From contig NZ_QUOT01000001.1 of assembly GCF_003390375.1 (NCBI RefSeq), forward strand, positions 1,612,001-1,676,000: a DNA stretch of 64,000 bases, written 5' to 3'. This document shows positions 26,157 through 35,358 of the stretch, piece after piece. Made by a program: the position numbers and the translations under genes. How positions within the stretch are numbered: the first letter of the stretch is position 1; each line of letters opens with the position of its first letter. The notes below the pieces were generated by a model. The model was given only the letters and a program-made list of their open reading frames with translations. It was not told the DNA's origin and ran no database searches. This stretch comes from Thalassotalea euphylliae. Its GTDB lineage: Bacteria; Pseudomonadota; Gammaproteobacteria; Enterobacterales; Alteromonadaceae.

Positions 26157-26186
26157 TTGCCATTGCCATTGCCATTGCCATTGCCA
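26157..26186 (+). repeat. Hexanucleotide tandem repeat (TTGCCA)5
   Basis: Five perfect copies of TTGCCA lie in the gap between the SRPBCC and VOC genes. The repeat is outside any coding frame I accept, 115 bases before the VOC start. Such tracts can change copy number by slippage. Confidence 0.9.
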
Positions 26187-26300
26187 GCAGTGCAATTGAA
26201 GTTTACACAGCCGCTTACAATTGCACCAAAATATTTTATTTTCAAATCTGACTAAAATTCATAGAGTACTGATAAACAGAACAATTCAAGGACGTTAACA

Positions 26301-26678
26301 TTGAACCTAAATCAAGTAACACTGCCAGCCGTTGATATGGCTCAATCCACCGCTTTTTATCGCGCAATGGGATTTACACAAATCGTAGACACAAATCACT
26401 ACGCAAGATTTGAATGCCCAGACGGTGATGCCACCTTCTCACTATCACTTACCGAAAAACTTTATTCAAACGAAAGCGTTATCTACTTTGAGTGCGACGA
26501 GCTTGATAACATAGTGGATAGCTTAATCAAGCAGGGTTTTACATTTGAACAATTGCCAACAGATCAACGATATTTATGGCGCGAAGCGATACTGAAAGAC
26601 CCTAGCAACAACAAAATAAAGCTATATTGGGCTGGCGACAATCGAAAAAATCCACCTTGGCGGGTAGAGCTAAAATAG
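26301..26678 (+). CDS. VOC family protein
   Basis: A 125-residue VOC-fold protein: LNQVTLPAVDMAQSTAFYRA at the start, then YARFECPDGDATFSLSL and ILKDPSNNKIKLYWAGDN. It resembles small glyoxalase-like enzymes. The substrate is unknown. The start is TTG at 26301 with CAAGGAC upstream. It is followed after 23 bases by the AlkD-like gene, so the two may be co-transcribed. Confidence 0.8.
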   Translation: MNLNQVTLPAVDMAQSTAFYRAMGFTQIVDTNHYARFECPDGDATFSLSLTEKLYSNESVIYFECDELDNIVDSLIKQGFTFEQLPTDQRYLWREAILKDPSNNKIKLYWAGDNRKNPPWRVELK

Positions 26679-26701
26679 CGCAATACAAGGGTTAAGAGCT
26701 T

Positions 26702-27448
26702 ATGCCAAAGCACACACAACAAATACTATCAGCTGCTGCGGCGCTAGCGAGCCTTGATGTAATGGCCGACGCTAAAATTGCCGAACACTCCAAACGCTTT
26801 TTTAAAACAGGTCCTGGGCAATATGGCGAAGGTGATAAGTTTATTGGTATTCGTGTACCACAAATCCGAAAAATAGTGAGCCAATTCAAAAGCCTCCCCC
26901 TGAGTGAAGTTAATGTATTATTGTACAGTGAATATCACGAAGCCCGCTTGTGTGCATTACTGATACTCGTGAGCCGATTTAAACAAAAGCGCTCAAACGA
27001 GCATCAAGCGATATTCCATTTTTACTTAGAAAATTTAGATCAAGTTAACAATTGGGATTTAGTTGATAGCTCTGCCCACCCAATTGTTGGTGGCTATTTA
27101 TATAGTAAAACGTCGAGTAAAGACCGCTCATTACTATATCAACTTGCTGATTCTGAAAACCTTTGGCATCGACGCGTCGCCATTATCGCTACCTACCATT
27201 TTATTAAACGTAGCGACTTCGCAGACGCACTAGCATTAAGCGAAATACTATTAACGGATAAACAAGACCTTATTCACAAAGCGGTTGGCTGGATGCTCAG
27301 AGAAATAGGCAACAAAGATTATGACACTGAGTACAAATTTTTAGTCAAACACCATGTAAATATGCCAAGAACAATGCTGCGCTATGCGATTGAAAAATTT
27401 TCACCTGTCGTTAGAAAACAGTTTTTATCAGGCCAGTTAAGCACATAA
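26702..27448 (+). CDS. DNA alkylation repair protein, AlkD-like HEAT repeats
   Basis: A 248-residue all-helical HEAT-like repeat protein. IGIRVPQIRKIV, NNWDLVDSSAHPIVG (with the Trp and Asp that face DNA in AlkD), LWHRRVAIIATYHFI and HKAVGWMLREIG match the AlkC/AlkD superfamily. AlkD proteins excise bulky or cationic alkylated bases without base flipping. The start ATG at 26702 follows AAGAGCTT. It may share a transcript with the VOC gene upstream. Confidence 0.88.
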   Translation: MPKHTQQILSAAAALASLDVMADAKIAEHSKRFFKTGPGQYGEGDKFIGIRVPQIRKIVSQFKSLPLSEVNVLLYSEYHEARLCALLILVSRFKQKRSNEHQAIFHFYLENLDQVNNWDLVDSSAHPIVGGYLYSKTSSKDRSLLYQLADSENLWHRRVAIIATYHFIKRSDFADALALSEILLTDKQDLIHKAVGWMLREIGNKDYDTEYKFLVKHHVNMPRTMLRYAIEKFSPVVRKQFLSGQLST

Positions 27449-27609
27449 CAAAGGAATTAATTTCAGGGGGCTTTGCAACTAAGTTGCAATGTTGTCACAT
27501 TCACATTAGGTTTAATAAAGGCGTCAAGGACAGACAGTGAGTGAGCGAACCAAATTGACTACCAGACATTTGTACAGCAGTTGCCTGTAAATCGTTAAGG
27601 AAGTAACAC

Positions 27610-29010
27610 TTGCCACAATTTATTCATAAAATTATCGGCTGTTGTTTGCTTTTGTTGGCTGCGTATGGAGCACAGGCCAAAACACTGAATTATTGCGTTG
27701 ACCCCAATTGGACTCCTTATGAGTATCTAGAACAAGGTCAGCATGCTGGGCTATCGGCTTTCTACTTTGAGAAAATAGCCAAGTTTGCCAACCTTGAGAT
27801 AAAGCTCGTTCAAACTGAATCTTGGCAAGCGACAATTGAGGCCCTTACTAAAGATGAGTGCGATCTGACCCCATTTTTAAATTACTCCGACGCGAGAGCC
27901 GAGTATTTAATTTTCTCAGTCCCCTATTTCCAAGCCCCTAACGTGATATTTGCTCATTATCAACAAAAGCTGATTGGCGGCTTGGCACAAGTTACCAATG
28001 AGCGTATTGGCGTTGTTAAAAGCTACCGCCTAGAAAGCTACCTCAACCGCTACTACCCCAATATTGAACAAGTGCCAGTGGCAAGTGAACTTGAAGGATT
28101 AAGAAAAGTTAATAACAAAGAAATCGATTTGTTTGTCAGCTCTTATTACGGCGCTAATTTTTTGATCCACCAGCATAATTTAGCCAATATTCGTATTATC
28201 GGTTTAGCCGATTTAAAAGATCAGTTACGTATTGGCTTACGGCATGAGCATAGCGACTTAATGCCAAAAATAAATCAAGCCATACTTAAGCTCAGTGAAG
28301 AAGACCACCGTCACGCATTTAGCTTACTTGAACCCGTTAAAGTAATCTCGCAAACCAATTACACCTTGGCTTGGCAAATCGGTGCCATCGGTGCACTTCT
28401 GGTGATGATGATGGGGCTCAGGTATTACTATTCGCTGCAACAAAAACACGCATTGGCGCAAAAGAACCAAGCACTTGAGCGCTTGCATCAAGCACTAGAA
28501 AAGAAAAACACCCAGCTAGAAGCGCTGGCCGTGACCGATCATTTAACGAAATTACATAACCGCAGTTACCTTAGTGACAAAATCGCGGAATGCATCAATC
28601 GTAAAAAACGTTACCAATCAGAATGCTGTTTGATTATGTGTGATGTCGATAACTTTAAAGCCTTTAATGACAATTTTGGTCATCAAGTGGGCGATGAGGT
28701 GCTGGTTGTGCTCGCTAATACCATACGTGGCTGTGCCCGTGAGACTGATTTTACTGCCCGCTGGGGCGGCGAAGAATTTGTTATAATTTGCCCAGAAACC
28801 AACTTAAATGATGGCTTAAGCTTGGCCAATCGTATTCGTCAGCAATTAACAATAGAAAGCGCCAAATTACCTTGTCCTGTCACTTGCAGTATCGGCATTG
28901 CGCAGCTTGGTAGCTTCGATACCCAAGAATCTTGGTTTGCCAGTGCCGATCAAGCACTTTACCTTGCTAAAGAAGCAGGTAAAGACAAAATAGAGGTAGC
29001 GATAAACTAG
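27610..29010 (+). CDS. Diguanylate cyclase with periplasmic solute-binding sensor
   Basis: A 466-residue membrane protein. The signal peptide is at 1-23. A periplasmic SBP_bac_3-like domain (about 24-245) begins TLNYCVDPNWTPYEYLEQGQ. A single membrane segment is at about 256-275, then a coiled coil and a GGDEF domain (about 315-466). The active loop is GGEEF, with RETD inhibitory site upstream. It probably couples binding of a small molecule, such as an amino acid, to c-di-GMP synthesis; the ligand is unknown. The start is TTG at 27610 with AAGGAAG upstream. A terminator follows at 29074. Confidence 0.9.
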   Translation: MPQFIHKIIGCCLLLLAAYGAQAKTLNYCVDPNWTPYEYLEQGQHAGLSAFYFEKIAKFANLEIKLVQTESWQATIEALTKDECDLTPFLNYSDARAEYLIFSVPYFQAPNVIFAHYQQKLIGGLAQVTNERIGVVKSYRLESYLNRYYPNIEQVPVASELEGLRKVNNKEIDLFVSSYYGANFLIHQHNLANIRIIGLADLKDQLRIGLRHEHSDLMPKINQAILKLSEEDHRHAFSLLEPVKVISQTNYTLAWQIGAIGALLVMMMGLRYYYSLQQKHALAQKNQALERLHQALEKKNTQLEALAVTDHLTKLHNRSYLSDKIAECINRKKRYQSECCLIMCDVDNFKAFNDNFGHQVGDEVLVVLANTIRGCARETDFTARWGGEEFVIICPETNLNDGLSLANRIRQQLTIESAKLPCPVTCSIGIAQLGSFDTQESWFASADQALYLAKEAGKDKIEVAIN

Positions 29011-29073
29011 TACGCTAGAACGTATAGCATATTAATCAAAGTTGCGAGCGCAGAAATGAGCGCTTCCGTCATA

Positions 29074-29102
29074 AAAAAACGCTGCATCAAGCAGCGTTTT
29101 TT
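29074..29102. terminator. Terminator between the cyclase and eno
   Basis: AAAAAACGCTGC and GCAGCGTTTTTT form a 12-base stem with a 5-base loop. It serves both the rightward cyclase gene and the leftward eno gene. Confidence 0.9.
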
Positions 29103-29137
29103 ATTGTCAGCTAATAAAGGCTATCAGCGCCTAAAGG

Positions 29138-30436
29138 TTACTGACCTTTAACTTCTGACAATCCGTTGAATACAGCTTTATCGCCTAAGAACTCTTCAAT
29201 GCGAAGCAATTGGTTGTACTTAGCAACGCGGTCAGAGCGACATAAAGAGCCAGTTTTAATTTGGCCAGCTGCTGTACCAACAGCTAGATCAGCGATAGTC
29301 GCGTCTTCAGTTTCACCTGAGCGATGTGAAATAACCGCGGTAAAACCAGCATCTTTCGCCATTTTAATCGCCGCTAATGTTTCGGTTAATGAACCGATTT
29401 GATTGAATTTGATCAAGATAGAGTTACCAATACCTTGCTCAATACCACGCGCTAAAATCTTAGTATTGGTTACAAATAAATCGTCACCAACGATTTGCAC
29501 TTTATCACCGAGTAAATCTGTTTGATATTTAAAGCCATCCCAATCCGACTCATCTAAGCCGTCTTCAATCGAAATTATTGGGTACTCAGCGCACAAAGCC
29601 GCTAAGAAGTCAGAAAATTCGTTAGCAGTGTATTGCTTACCTTCGCCTGATAAGTCGTAAATGCCTTCTTCTTTGTTATAAAATTCAGAAGCAGCACAAT
29701 CTAGCGCTAACGTTACATCTTTACCTAATTCGTAACCCGCCGCCTCTGTCGCTTCTTTGATTACCGCCAGGGCATCAGCGTTAGATTCTAGGTTAGGTGC
29801 AAAACCACCTTCGTCACCGACCGCCGTATTCATGCCTTTTGCAGATAATACTTTTTTCAATGCGTGGAAAATCTCAGCGCCCATGCGCAATGCTTCTTTA
29901 AAGCTAGGCGCACCAACAGGCTGTACCATAAATTCTTGAATATCGACGTTGTTGTCAGCGTGCTCACCACCGTTAAGAATGTTCATCATAGGTAGTGGCA
30001 ATGAGTATTGACCTGGAGTGCCATTCAAATCAGCAATATGTTCGAATAATTGCACACCTTTTGCCATGGCTGCCGCTTTAGCCGTTGCTAGCGATACCGC
30101 TAAAATGGCATTGGCACCAAAGTTTTCTTTGTTTTCGGTGCCATCTAAGTCAATCATGATTTGATCAACATTTGCTTGCTCAAGCGCTGATTTACCAATT
30201 AGTGCAGGGGCAATTTTGTCATTCACTGCAGCAACGGCGTTTAATACACCTTTACCTAAATAACGTGATTTATCACCATCACGCAGTTCAAGAGCCTCAC
30301 GCGAACCCGTTGATGCACCTGATGGTGCACAAGCGCGACCCCATGCGCCAGATTCTAAATAAACGTCGGCTTCAACCGTTGGGTTACCGCGAGAGTCCAT
30401 CACTTCGCGTGCAATAATTTTTGCAATGTTTGACAT
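29138..30436 (-). CDS. eno: Enolase
   Basis: Enolase interconverts 2-phosphoglycerate and phosphoenolpyruvate in glycolysis and is also a degradosome component in gammaproteobacteria. The 432-residue length is standard. Visible motifs are AREVMDSRGNPTVEADV, GASTGSREALELRDGD, AVGDEGGFAPN, ISIEDGLDESDW, IKFNQIGSLTETL and SHRSGETED, which carry the magnesium and catalytic residues. The ATG at 30436 has AGAGGAAC upstream. pyrG lies upstream on the same strand but a terminator hairpin separates them. Confidence 0.98.
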   Translation of the reverse strand: MSNIAKIIAREVMDSRGNPTVEADVYLESGAWGRACAPSGASTGSREALELRDGDKSRYLGKGVLNAVAAVNDKIAPALIGKSALEQANVDQIMIDLDGTENKENFGANAILAVSLATAKAAAMAKGVQLFEHIADLNGTPGQYSLPLPMMNILNGGEHADNNVDIQEFMVQPVGAPSFKEALRMGAEIFHALKKVLSAKGMNTAVGDEGGFAPNLESNADALAVIKEATEAAGYELGKDVTLALDCAASEFYNKEEGIYDLSGEGKQYTANEFSDFLAALCAEYPIISIEDGLDESDWDGFKYQTDLLGDKVQIVGDDLFVTNTKILARGIEQGIGNSILIKFNQIGSLTETLAAIKMAKDAGFTAVISHRSGETEDATIADLAVGTAAGQIKTGSLCRSDRVAKYNQLLRIEEFLGDKAVFNGLSEVKGQ

Positions 30437-30598
30437 GTTTGTTCCTCTACAGCTTTTGCTATGTTGAGCTTTGATAATTGTTAAACTTTGATAATTCGAT
30501 AATGATAATTAATGCGTGCTATCAACACGCATTTTATGCCGCTAATTTACCGCGAACGTTAACGACTTGCACGTCACGAAAATAAATAGCGGCAATAA

Positions 30599-30626
30599 AA
30601 AAACCGTAGCTAGGCTACGGTTTTAG
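30599..30626 (-). terminator. Terminator after pyrG
   Basis: ACCGTAGC and GCTACGGT form an 8-base stem with a 3-base loop, extended by A:T pairs. On the leftward strand it ends in a T-run. It lies just after the pyrG stop and separates pyrG from eno. Confidence 0.85.
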
Positions 30627-30630
30627 AAAA

Positions 30631-32265
30631 TTAAGCGTCTTGCTTGTGAAAGCTAAATGCTGCTGCAATAAAGCCTTCAAACAGTGGGTGTCCATCACGC
30701 GGTGTTGAATTAAATTCAGGATGGAACTGGCCCGCAATAAACCATGGGTGATCTTTGTTTTCTATCACCTCAACTAATTTCTTATCCGCAGATAAACCCG
30801 AGAAGACTAAGCCAGCTTTGCTTAGTTGGTCACGGTAGTTATTATTTACCTCATAACGGTGGCGGTGTCTCTCATAAATTGTTTCACTGCCATATACGTC
30901 ACAGACTTGGGTACCTTTCACTAAGTGACACAGTTGTGAGCCTAAGCGCATAGTACCGCCTAAATCGGACGCTTCACTGCGTGTTTCAACTTGGCCGTCT
31001 TCATCTAGCCACTCGTTAATTAAACCAACCACAGGGTAAGGTGTTTCAGGGTTAAACTCGGTTGAGTGTGCATCTGCTAAGCCAGCAACGTTGCGGGCAA
31101 ACTCAATCAAGGCCACTTGCATACCTAAACAAATCCCTAAGTAAGGCACTTTGTTTTCTCGGGCGTATTGCGCAGCAAGAATTTTACCTTCAACACCACG
31201 CTCACCAAAACCACCTGGTACCAAAATAGCATCTAAATGCTCAAGTAACTCGGTACCTTTAACTTCAAGATCTTGTGAGTCAATGTACTCAATCTTGATT
31301 TTTACTTGGTTTTTCAAGCCGGCGTGTTTAAGGGCTTCGTTCACGGACTTGTAGGCATCAGCCAGTTCGATGTACTTACCAACCATACCAATGGTTAATT
31401 CATCAACTGGGTTAGCTTCTTGGTAAAGCACTTGTTCCCACTCAGATAAATCCGCTTCTGGCACATCTAAGCCAAAGCGTTGGCAAACTAATTCATCAGC
31501 ACCTTGCGATTTAAGCAATGCAGGGATTTTGTAGATGCTGTCAACATCACGCATCGAAATAACCGCACGCTCTTCAACATTACAGAATAACGCAATTTTC
31601 GCGCGCTCATTCGCAGGAATAACGTCTTCACTACGACAAACCAGTAGATCAGGGAAAATACCAATTGAACGCAGCTCTTTTACCGAGTGTTGAGTTGGCT
31701 TAGTTTTGATCTCACCTGAAGCTGCTAAGTAAGGTACTAACGTTAAATGCATAAACATGGCGCGCTCACGGCCAAGCTCAGTACCTAATTGACGAATTGC
31801 TTCGAGGAAAGGTTGTGATTCAATATCACCGACCGTACCGCCAATTTCAACCATAGCGACATCGTAACCTTCCGCACCTTCAATAACGCGGCGCTTGATG
31901 TCGTTGGTAATGTGAGGGATAACCTGAATAGTGGCACCAAGGAATTCACCTTTACGCTCACGCGCTAAAATATCTTGATAGATTCGACCGGTGGTGAAGT
32001 TGTTGCGCTTGGTCATTTTGGTGCGAATAAAACGCTCGTAGTGACCTAAGTCTAAATCTGTTTCGGCGCCATCTTCAGTCACGAATACTTCACCGTGCTG
32101 AATTGGGCTCATCGTCCCTGGGTCAACATTAATATAAGGGTCAAGCTTTAACATGGTCACTTTCAAACCACGTGCTTCCAGAATCGCAGCGAGTGAGGCT
32201 GCAGCAATTCCTTTACCTAACGACGACACAACACCGCCCGTTACAAAAATATATCTTGTAGTCAT
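30631..32265 (-). CDS. pyrG: CTP synthase
   Basis: PyrG makes CTP from UTP, ATP and glutamine. The synthetase domain starts TTRYIFVTGGVVSSLGKG and includes KLDPYINVDPGTMSP. The C-terminal glutaminase domain has the nucleophile in PYLGICLGMQ and the partner His in GQFHPEFNS. I chose the ATG at 32265 (544 residues) because homology begins there; the frame is open further upstream but that part does not resemble the family. Confidence 0.98.
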   Translation of the reverse strand: MTTRYIFVTGGVVSSLGKGIAAASLAAILEARGLKVTMLKLDPYINVDPGTMSPIQHGEVFVTEDGAETDLDLGHYERFIRTKMTKRNNFTTGRIYQDILARERKGEFLGATIQVIPHITNDIKRRVIEGAEGYDVAMVEIGGTVGDIESQPFLEAIRQLGTELGRERAMFMHLTLVPYLAASGEIKTKPTQHSVKELRSIGIFPDLLVCRSEDVIPANERAKIALFCNVEERAVISMRDVDSIYKIPALLKSQGADELVCQRFGLDVPEADLSEWEQVLYQEANPVDELTIGMVGKYIELADAYKSVNEALKHAGLKNQVKIKIEYIDSQDLEVKGTELLEHLDAILVPGGFGERGVEGKILAAQYARENKVPYLGICLGMQVALIEFARNVAGLADAHSTEFNPETPYPVVGLINEWLDEDGQVETRSEASDLGGTMRLGSQLCHLVKGTQVCDVYGSETIYERHRHRYEVNNNYRDQLSKAGLVFSGLSADKKLVEVIENKDHPWFIAGQFHPEFNSTPRDGHPLFEGFIAAAFSFHKQDA

Positions 32266-32474
32266 GTTTAACCCAGAAAATAAGGAAGTTTGGAAATTGG
32301 CCAAACTTGGATCTTCGATGCAAGATGCAAGTATAGCAGGACGGGGCGGCATTATACCCAAAGCCCCTATGAACAACAAGCAAGCAGCCAATAAAATTAG
32401 TGATTTAACACAGACAGTTGGCAACGCTAAAAAACTGAGTATGATGGTGCCACTTAGAACGGAAAAAGAACACT

Positions 32475-33062
32475 ATGAGCGCAGCACTTAACCTTGTCCT
32501 TGACGCGATCGATGCAATCAACCAGCAAGATCCCAATGTTGAACACATTGATGGTCAACCACAACCGAAAGAGCTAATTTACGGTCAACGTATGTCACAA
32601 TGCTTACATAGCTTTTGGCCAGACAGCAGCGAGCACTTACAAATTGCGGTACGCGCTCAACATGTCAAACGTTGGGCAATTGCACGTAGCGAATATCCCG
32701 AAGGTAAAGCGGGTTACCTAAAATGGCGCAAAGCGCTCGGCCAACTTCATGCCGAAACGGCTAGTGAGCTAATGTTAGCCAACGGCTATGAACCAGTTGA
32801 TGCAGACCGAACAGCCGCAATTATTCGCAAGGAAAAGTTAAAATCTAACCCTGAAAGTCAAACGCTTGAAGATGTCGCCTGCTTAGTGTTTCTCAGCTAC
32901 TATTTTGCGCCGTTTGCAGCAAAACATAGTGACGAAAAAATTATCAGTATTTTGCAAAAAACTTGGAAAAAAATGTCGGCAACTGCCCAGCAAATTGCGC
33001 TTAAAGCAGATCTACCCGCGCATTTAGCTGCGTTAGTTGAACAAGCATTAGCTGAAATTTAG
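32475..33062 (+). CDS. DUF4202 domain-containing protein
   Basis: A 195-residue cytosolic protein. The segments KELIYGQRMSQCLHSFWP, IAVRAQHVKRWAIARSEYP, KWRKALGQLHAETASELM and LEDVACLVFLSYYFAPFA match the DUF4202 family. That family has regularly spaced histidines suggestive of a metal-binding, HD-like helical fold (inference). The function is unknown. The start ATG at 32475 has GGAAAAAG upstream. It diverges from pyrG. Confidence 0.88.
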   Translation: MSAALNLVLDAIDAINQQDPNVEHIDGQPQPKELIYGQRMSQCLHSFWPDSSEHLQIAVRAQHVKRWAIARSEYPEGKAGYLKWRKALGQLHAETASELMLANGYEPVDADRTAAIIRKEKLKSNPESQTLEDVACLVFLSYYFAPFAAKHSDEKIISILQKTWKKMSATAQQIALKADLPAHLAALVEQALAEI

Positions 33063-33262
33063 TCGCCTTTTGATCAATTAATCACTGAATTTTTGCTGAG
33101 TTCGCTCTGCACATTTGTTATTATTTTGTGAACACGCTGACGGTGGCCATTTCAATGCATTCTTTTTATTCTTGAATCTGGCCTGTAAGACACAACATCG
33201 ACAAGCGCAGCTCATAACCCAACAAGTTACTAATTTTAGGATTTACGTAAGCCTTCAACGCC

Positions 33263-34852
33263 ATGAGTAGTCAAGATTTACAAGCACTCAAGCGCACTAA
33301 CACGGAATTAAAGCGAGCTATTAGACATTTTCTCGAGGCCGCTCCGAACTCTGGTCCGTTAGCTGTGCAAGTTAATAATATTAAAGAAGCAATTAAGTCT
33401 AATGAAGCGATGTTTACTTTCGCTTCGTTGGTAGAACAATACGCAAAAATGAAAAAGAATTTTGATAACGTAGATTATCAAAATCAGAAAAAAGATCTCG
33501 CCAAGTTCAAAGCGATTGTTAAGAAAACAGGCACTCGTAATTTATCATCTAATCAGCTGGAAAAAGTTGAAACCCTGTTAGCAGAACTTAATACCGCACA
33601 ACCCGCGCATACGGTGTTAATGAGCGCAGGCCAAACGATTGATTACTTTGCCACAGACCTGAGTAACTTAAGAGAATCTTCTAGCGTTGTTGTTAAAGCG
33701 GAAGACGTAGCAACAGATGAAACGGGCGTTGTTGCCGCTGATGTTCACCTAGCCAGTAAAAAGCTGCTCAAAGATGTGGTTGTCGTTTCAAAACAATTAA
33801 CCAAAACATACCCAAATGACGAGTTTATTAGTGGAATTTTGCGCGAGGCTTCGAGTGTTAAAGAAGGTAAAGGCACCTTTTTCACTGCCATAAACTTATT
33901 AGAGCGTACCACCACTTATTTAACCCTGCTTATTCAGCAAGAGCGCTGTGCTACTGAAGAAATGCTTAATGACATTCATGCCAATTTAATGAATGCCATT
34001 AGCCAAACTTGTGTGGTTAAAAAACTGGTTGATTCTTCACAAGATAGCTGTGACAAAGTGAGTCAGTCGATGGCCAACGAGTTACAGAATATGGAAGTTA
34101 AAGCTAAGAGTATTGATACACTCAGCGGCATGCAGCAACATATCAAAGACAGTGTCAGTTTGATCGCTAAGCTAATGAATAGCTACTCCGATGAACAAAA
34201 ACAAATTCACCGCACCAACGAAGCAACCATCCAAGAACTGACCAGCCAAATTGAAAGCACCTCGAACTTTGTTGATCAACTTGAAAAACAGCTTAATGTT
34301 GCTGAAGAAACCAGCTTGATCGACGAACTAACCACTATCGGCAACCGAAAAGGTTATGTGCTGCGCATTAATGATGAACGCAAACATTGGCAAATCACTA
34401 AGCAGCCGCTGACCTTAATGGTGATTGATGTTGATAACTTCAAAAGCATCAATGACACTTACGGTCATAGTATTGGCGATCAGGTCCTAAAATGCTTAGG
34501 CCAAACCTTGAAAAAGCACATTCGCAACTCTGATTATGTAGCTCGTTTTGGTGGTGAAGAATTTGTAATTATTTTACCGGCAACCGAAATTGATCGCGCC
34601 GTTCAGATAGGACAAAAAATTCAGGGTGTGATCAACAACCTCAAGTTTGAACTACGTAAAAAGAACAAAGTACTTAAAATGACGTGTTCATTTGGCATCG
34701 CAGGCTTTAGTCAAAAATGCAGTAATAGTACCGATGTTTTTAACTTGGCAGATAAAGCTTTGTATAAAGCAAAAGAGAATGGCCGAGATTGTATCGTGGT
34801 TGCCAAAGACGACAAGCTGGTCAAAGTTGAAGCTGAAAAGGCAATGACCTAA
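33263..34852 (+). CDS. GGDEF diguanylate cyclase with long helical N-terminus
   Basis: A 529-residue cytosolic protein. About 350 N-terminal residues are helical and partly coiled-coil and match no sensor domain I know. The C-terminal GGDEF domain (about 355-520) has an active GGEEF loop in RFGGEEFVIILPA and an RNSD inhibitory site 5 residues before it. It should make c-di-GMP with product inhibition. The ATG at 33263 is not preceded by a strong ribosome binding site. A terminator follows at about 34875. Confidence 0.9.
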   Translation: MSSQDLQALKRTNTELKRAIRHFLEAAPNSGPLAVQVNNIKEAIKSNEAMFTFASLVEQYAKMKKNFDNVDYQNQKKDLAKFKAIVKKTGTRNLSSNQLEKVETLLAELNTAQPAHTVLMSAGQTIDYFATDLSNLRESSSVVVKAEDVATDETGVVAADVHLASKKLLKDVVVVSKQLTKTYPNDEFISGILREASSVKEGKGTFFTAINLLERTTTYLTLLIQQERCATEEMLNDIHANLMNAISQTCVVKKLVDSSQDSCDKVSQSMANELQNMEVKAKSIDTLSGMQQHIKDSVSLIAKLMNSYSDEQKQIHRTNEATIQELTSQIESTSNFVDQLEKQLNVAEETSLIDELTTIGNRKGYVLRINDERKHWQITKQPLTLMVIDVDNFKSINDTYGHSIGDQVLKCLGQTLKKHIRNSDYVARFGGEEFVIILPATEIDRAVQIGQKIQGVINNLKFELRKKNKVLKMTCSFGIAGFSQKCSNSTDVFNLADKALYKAKENGRDCIVVAKDDKLVKVEAEKAMT

Positions 34853-34874
34853 CAAGTTAACATGATATAACGAG

Positions 34875-34900
34875 AAAACGAGCAATATGCTCGTTTTTTT
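34875..34900 (+). terminator. Terminator after the GGDEF gene
   Basis: ACGAGCA and TGCTCGT pair around a 3-base loop, preceded by A residues and followed by seven T residues. It lies 23 bases after the stop. Confidence 0.85.
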
Positions 34901-34956
34901 ATATCTGTAAACGTTAATAGCAATTGAATTAATCGCTAAATAAGGTACTTGGGTGT

Positions 34957-35343
34957 TTATCGGCCTTCTGGTGGCTTTTGTTCACTAATTGGCAAGCGCC
35001 AAACAAAAATAAATGGCCCTGTGATCAACGCGATAACTAACGCCCCCCAAAGATAACTTTGCAAGACATAGCATGACCAAGCACATGCCAATACCATTGA
35101 GACTAAAGCAATACGTTTAGCTCGCAGTGGAATACTTCGGTGTGCTTGCCAATCGCGGATCATTGGTCCAAATATTCGGTTATCAAGCAGCATTTGATGG
35201 AGCATAGGCGAAGACTTTGCAAAACAGGCGGCCGCAACAATCAAAAACGGAGTTGTTGGCAACACAGGCAAAACCACCCCAAGGATTCCCAAGCCCACAA
35301 AGAGTAAACCGACAATAACCAAGGCAATTCTACTTAAACGCAT
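34957..35343 (-). CDS. YbaN family (DUF454) inner-membrane protein
   Basis: A 128-residue membrane protein with hydrophobic segments at about 5-45 and 75-115. LGILGVVLPVLPTTPFLIVA and CFAKSSPMLHQMLLDN are the DUF454/YbaN signature. The role is unknown. It lies 15 bases after mazG on the same strand and is probably the last gene of the relA-mazG transcript. Confidence 0.9.
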   Translation of the reverse strand: MRLSRIALVIVGLLFVGLGILGVVLPVLPTTPFLIVAAACFAKSSPMLHQMLLDNRIFGPMIRDWQAHRSIPLRAKRIALVSMVLACAWSCYVLQSYLWGALVIALITGPFIFVWRLPISEQKPPEGR

Positions 35344-35358
35344 TGAATAAATAACAAC

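Noticed and set aside
32266..32424. Upstream extension of pyrG with a membrane-like segment
   Set aside because: CTP synthase homology begins at the ATG at 32265; the extension is not found in the family and lies in the promoter region.
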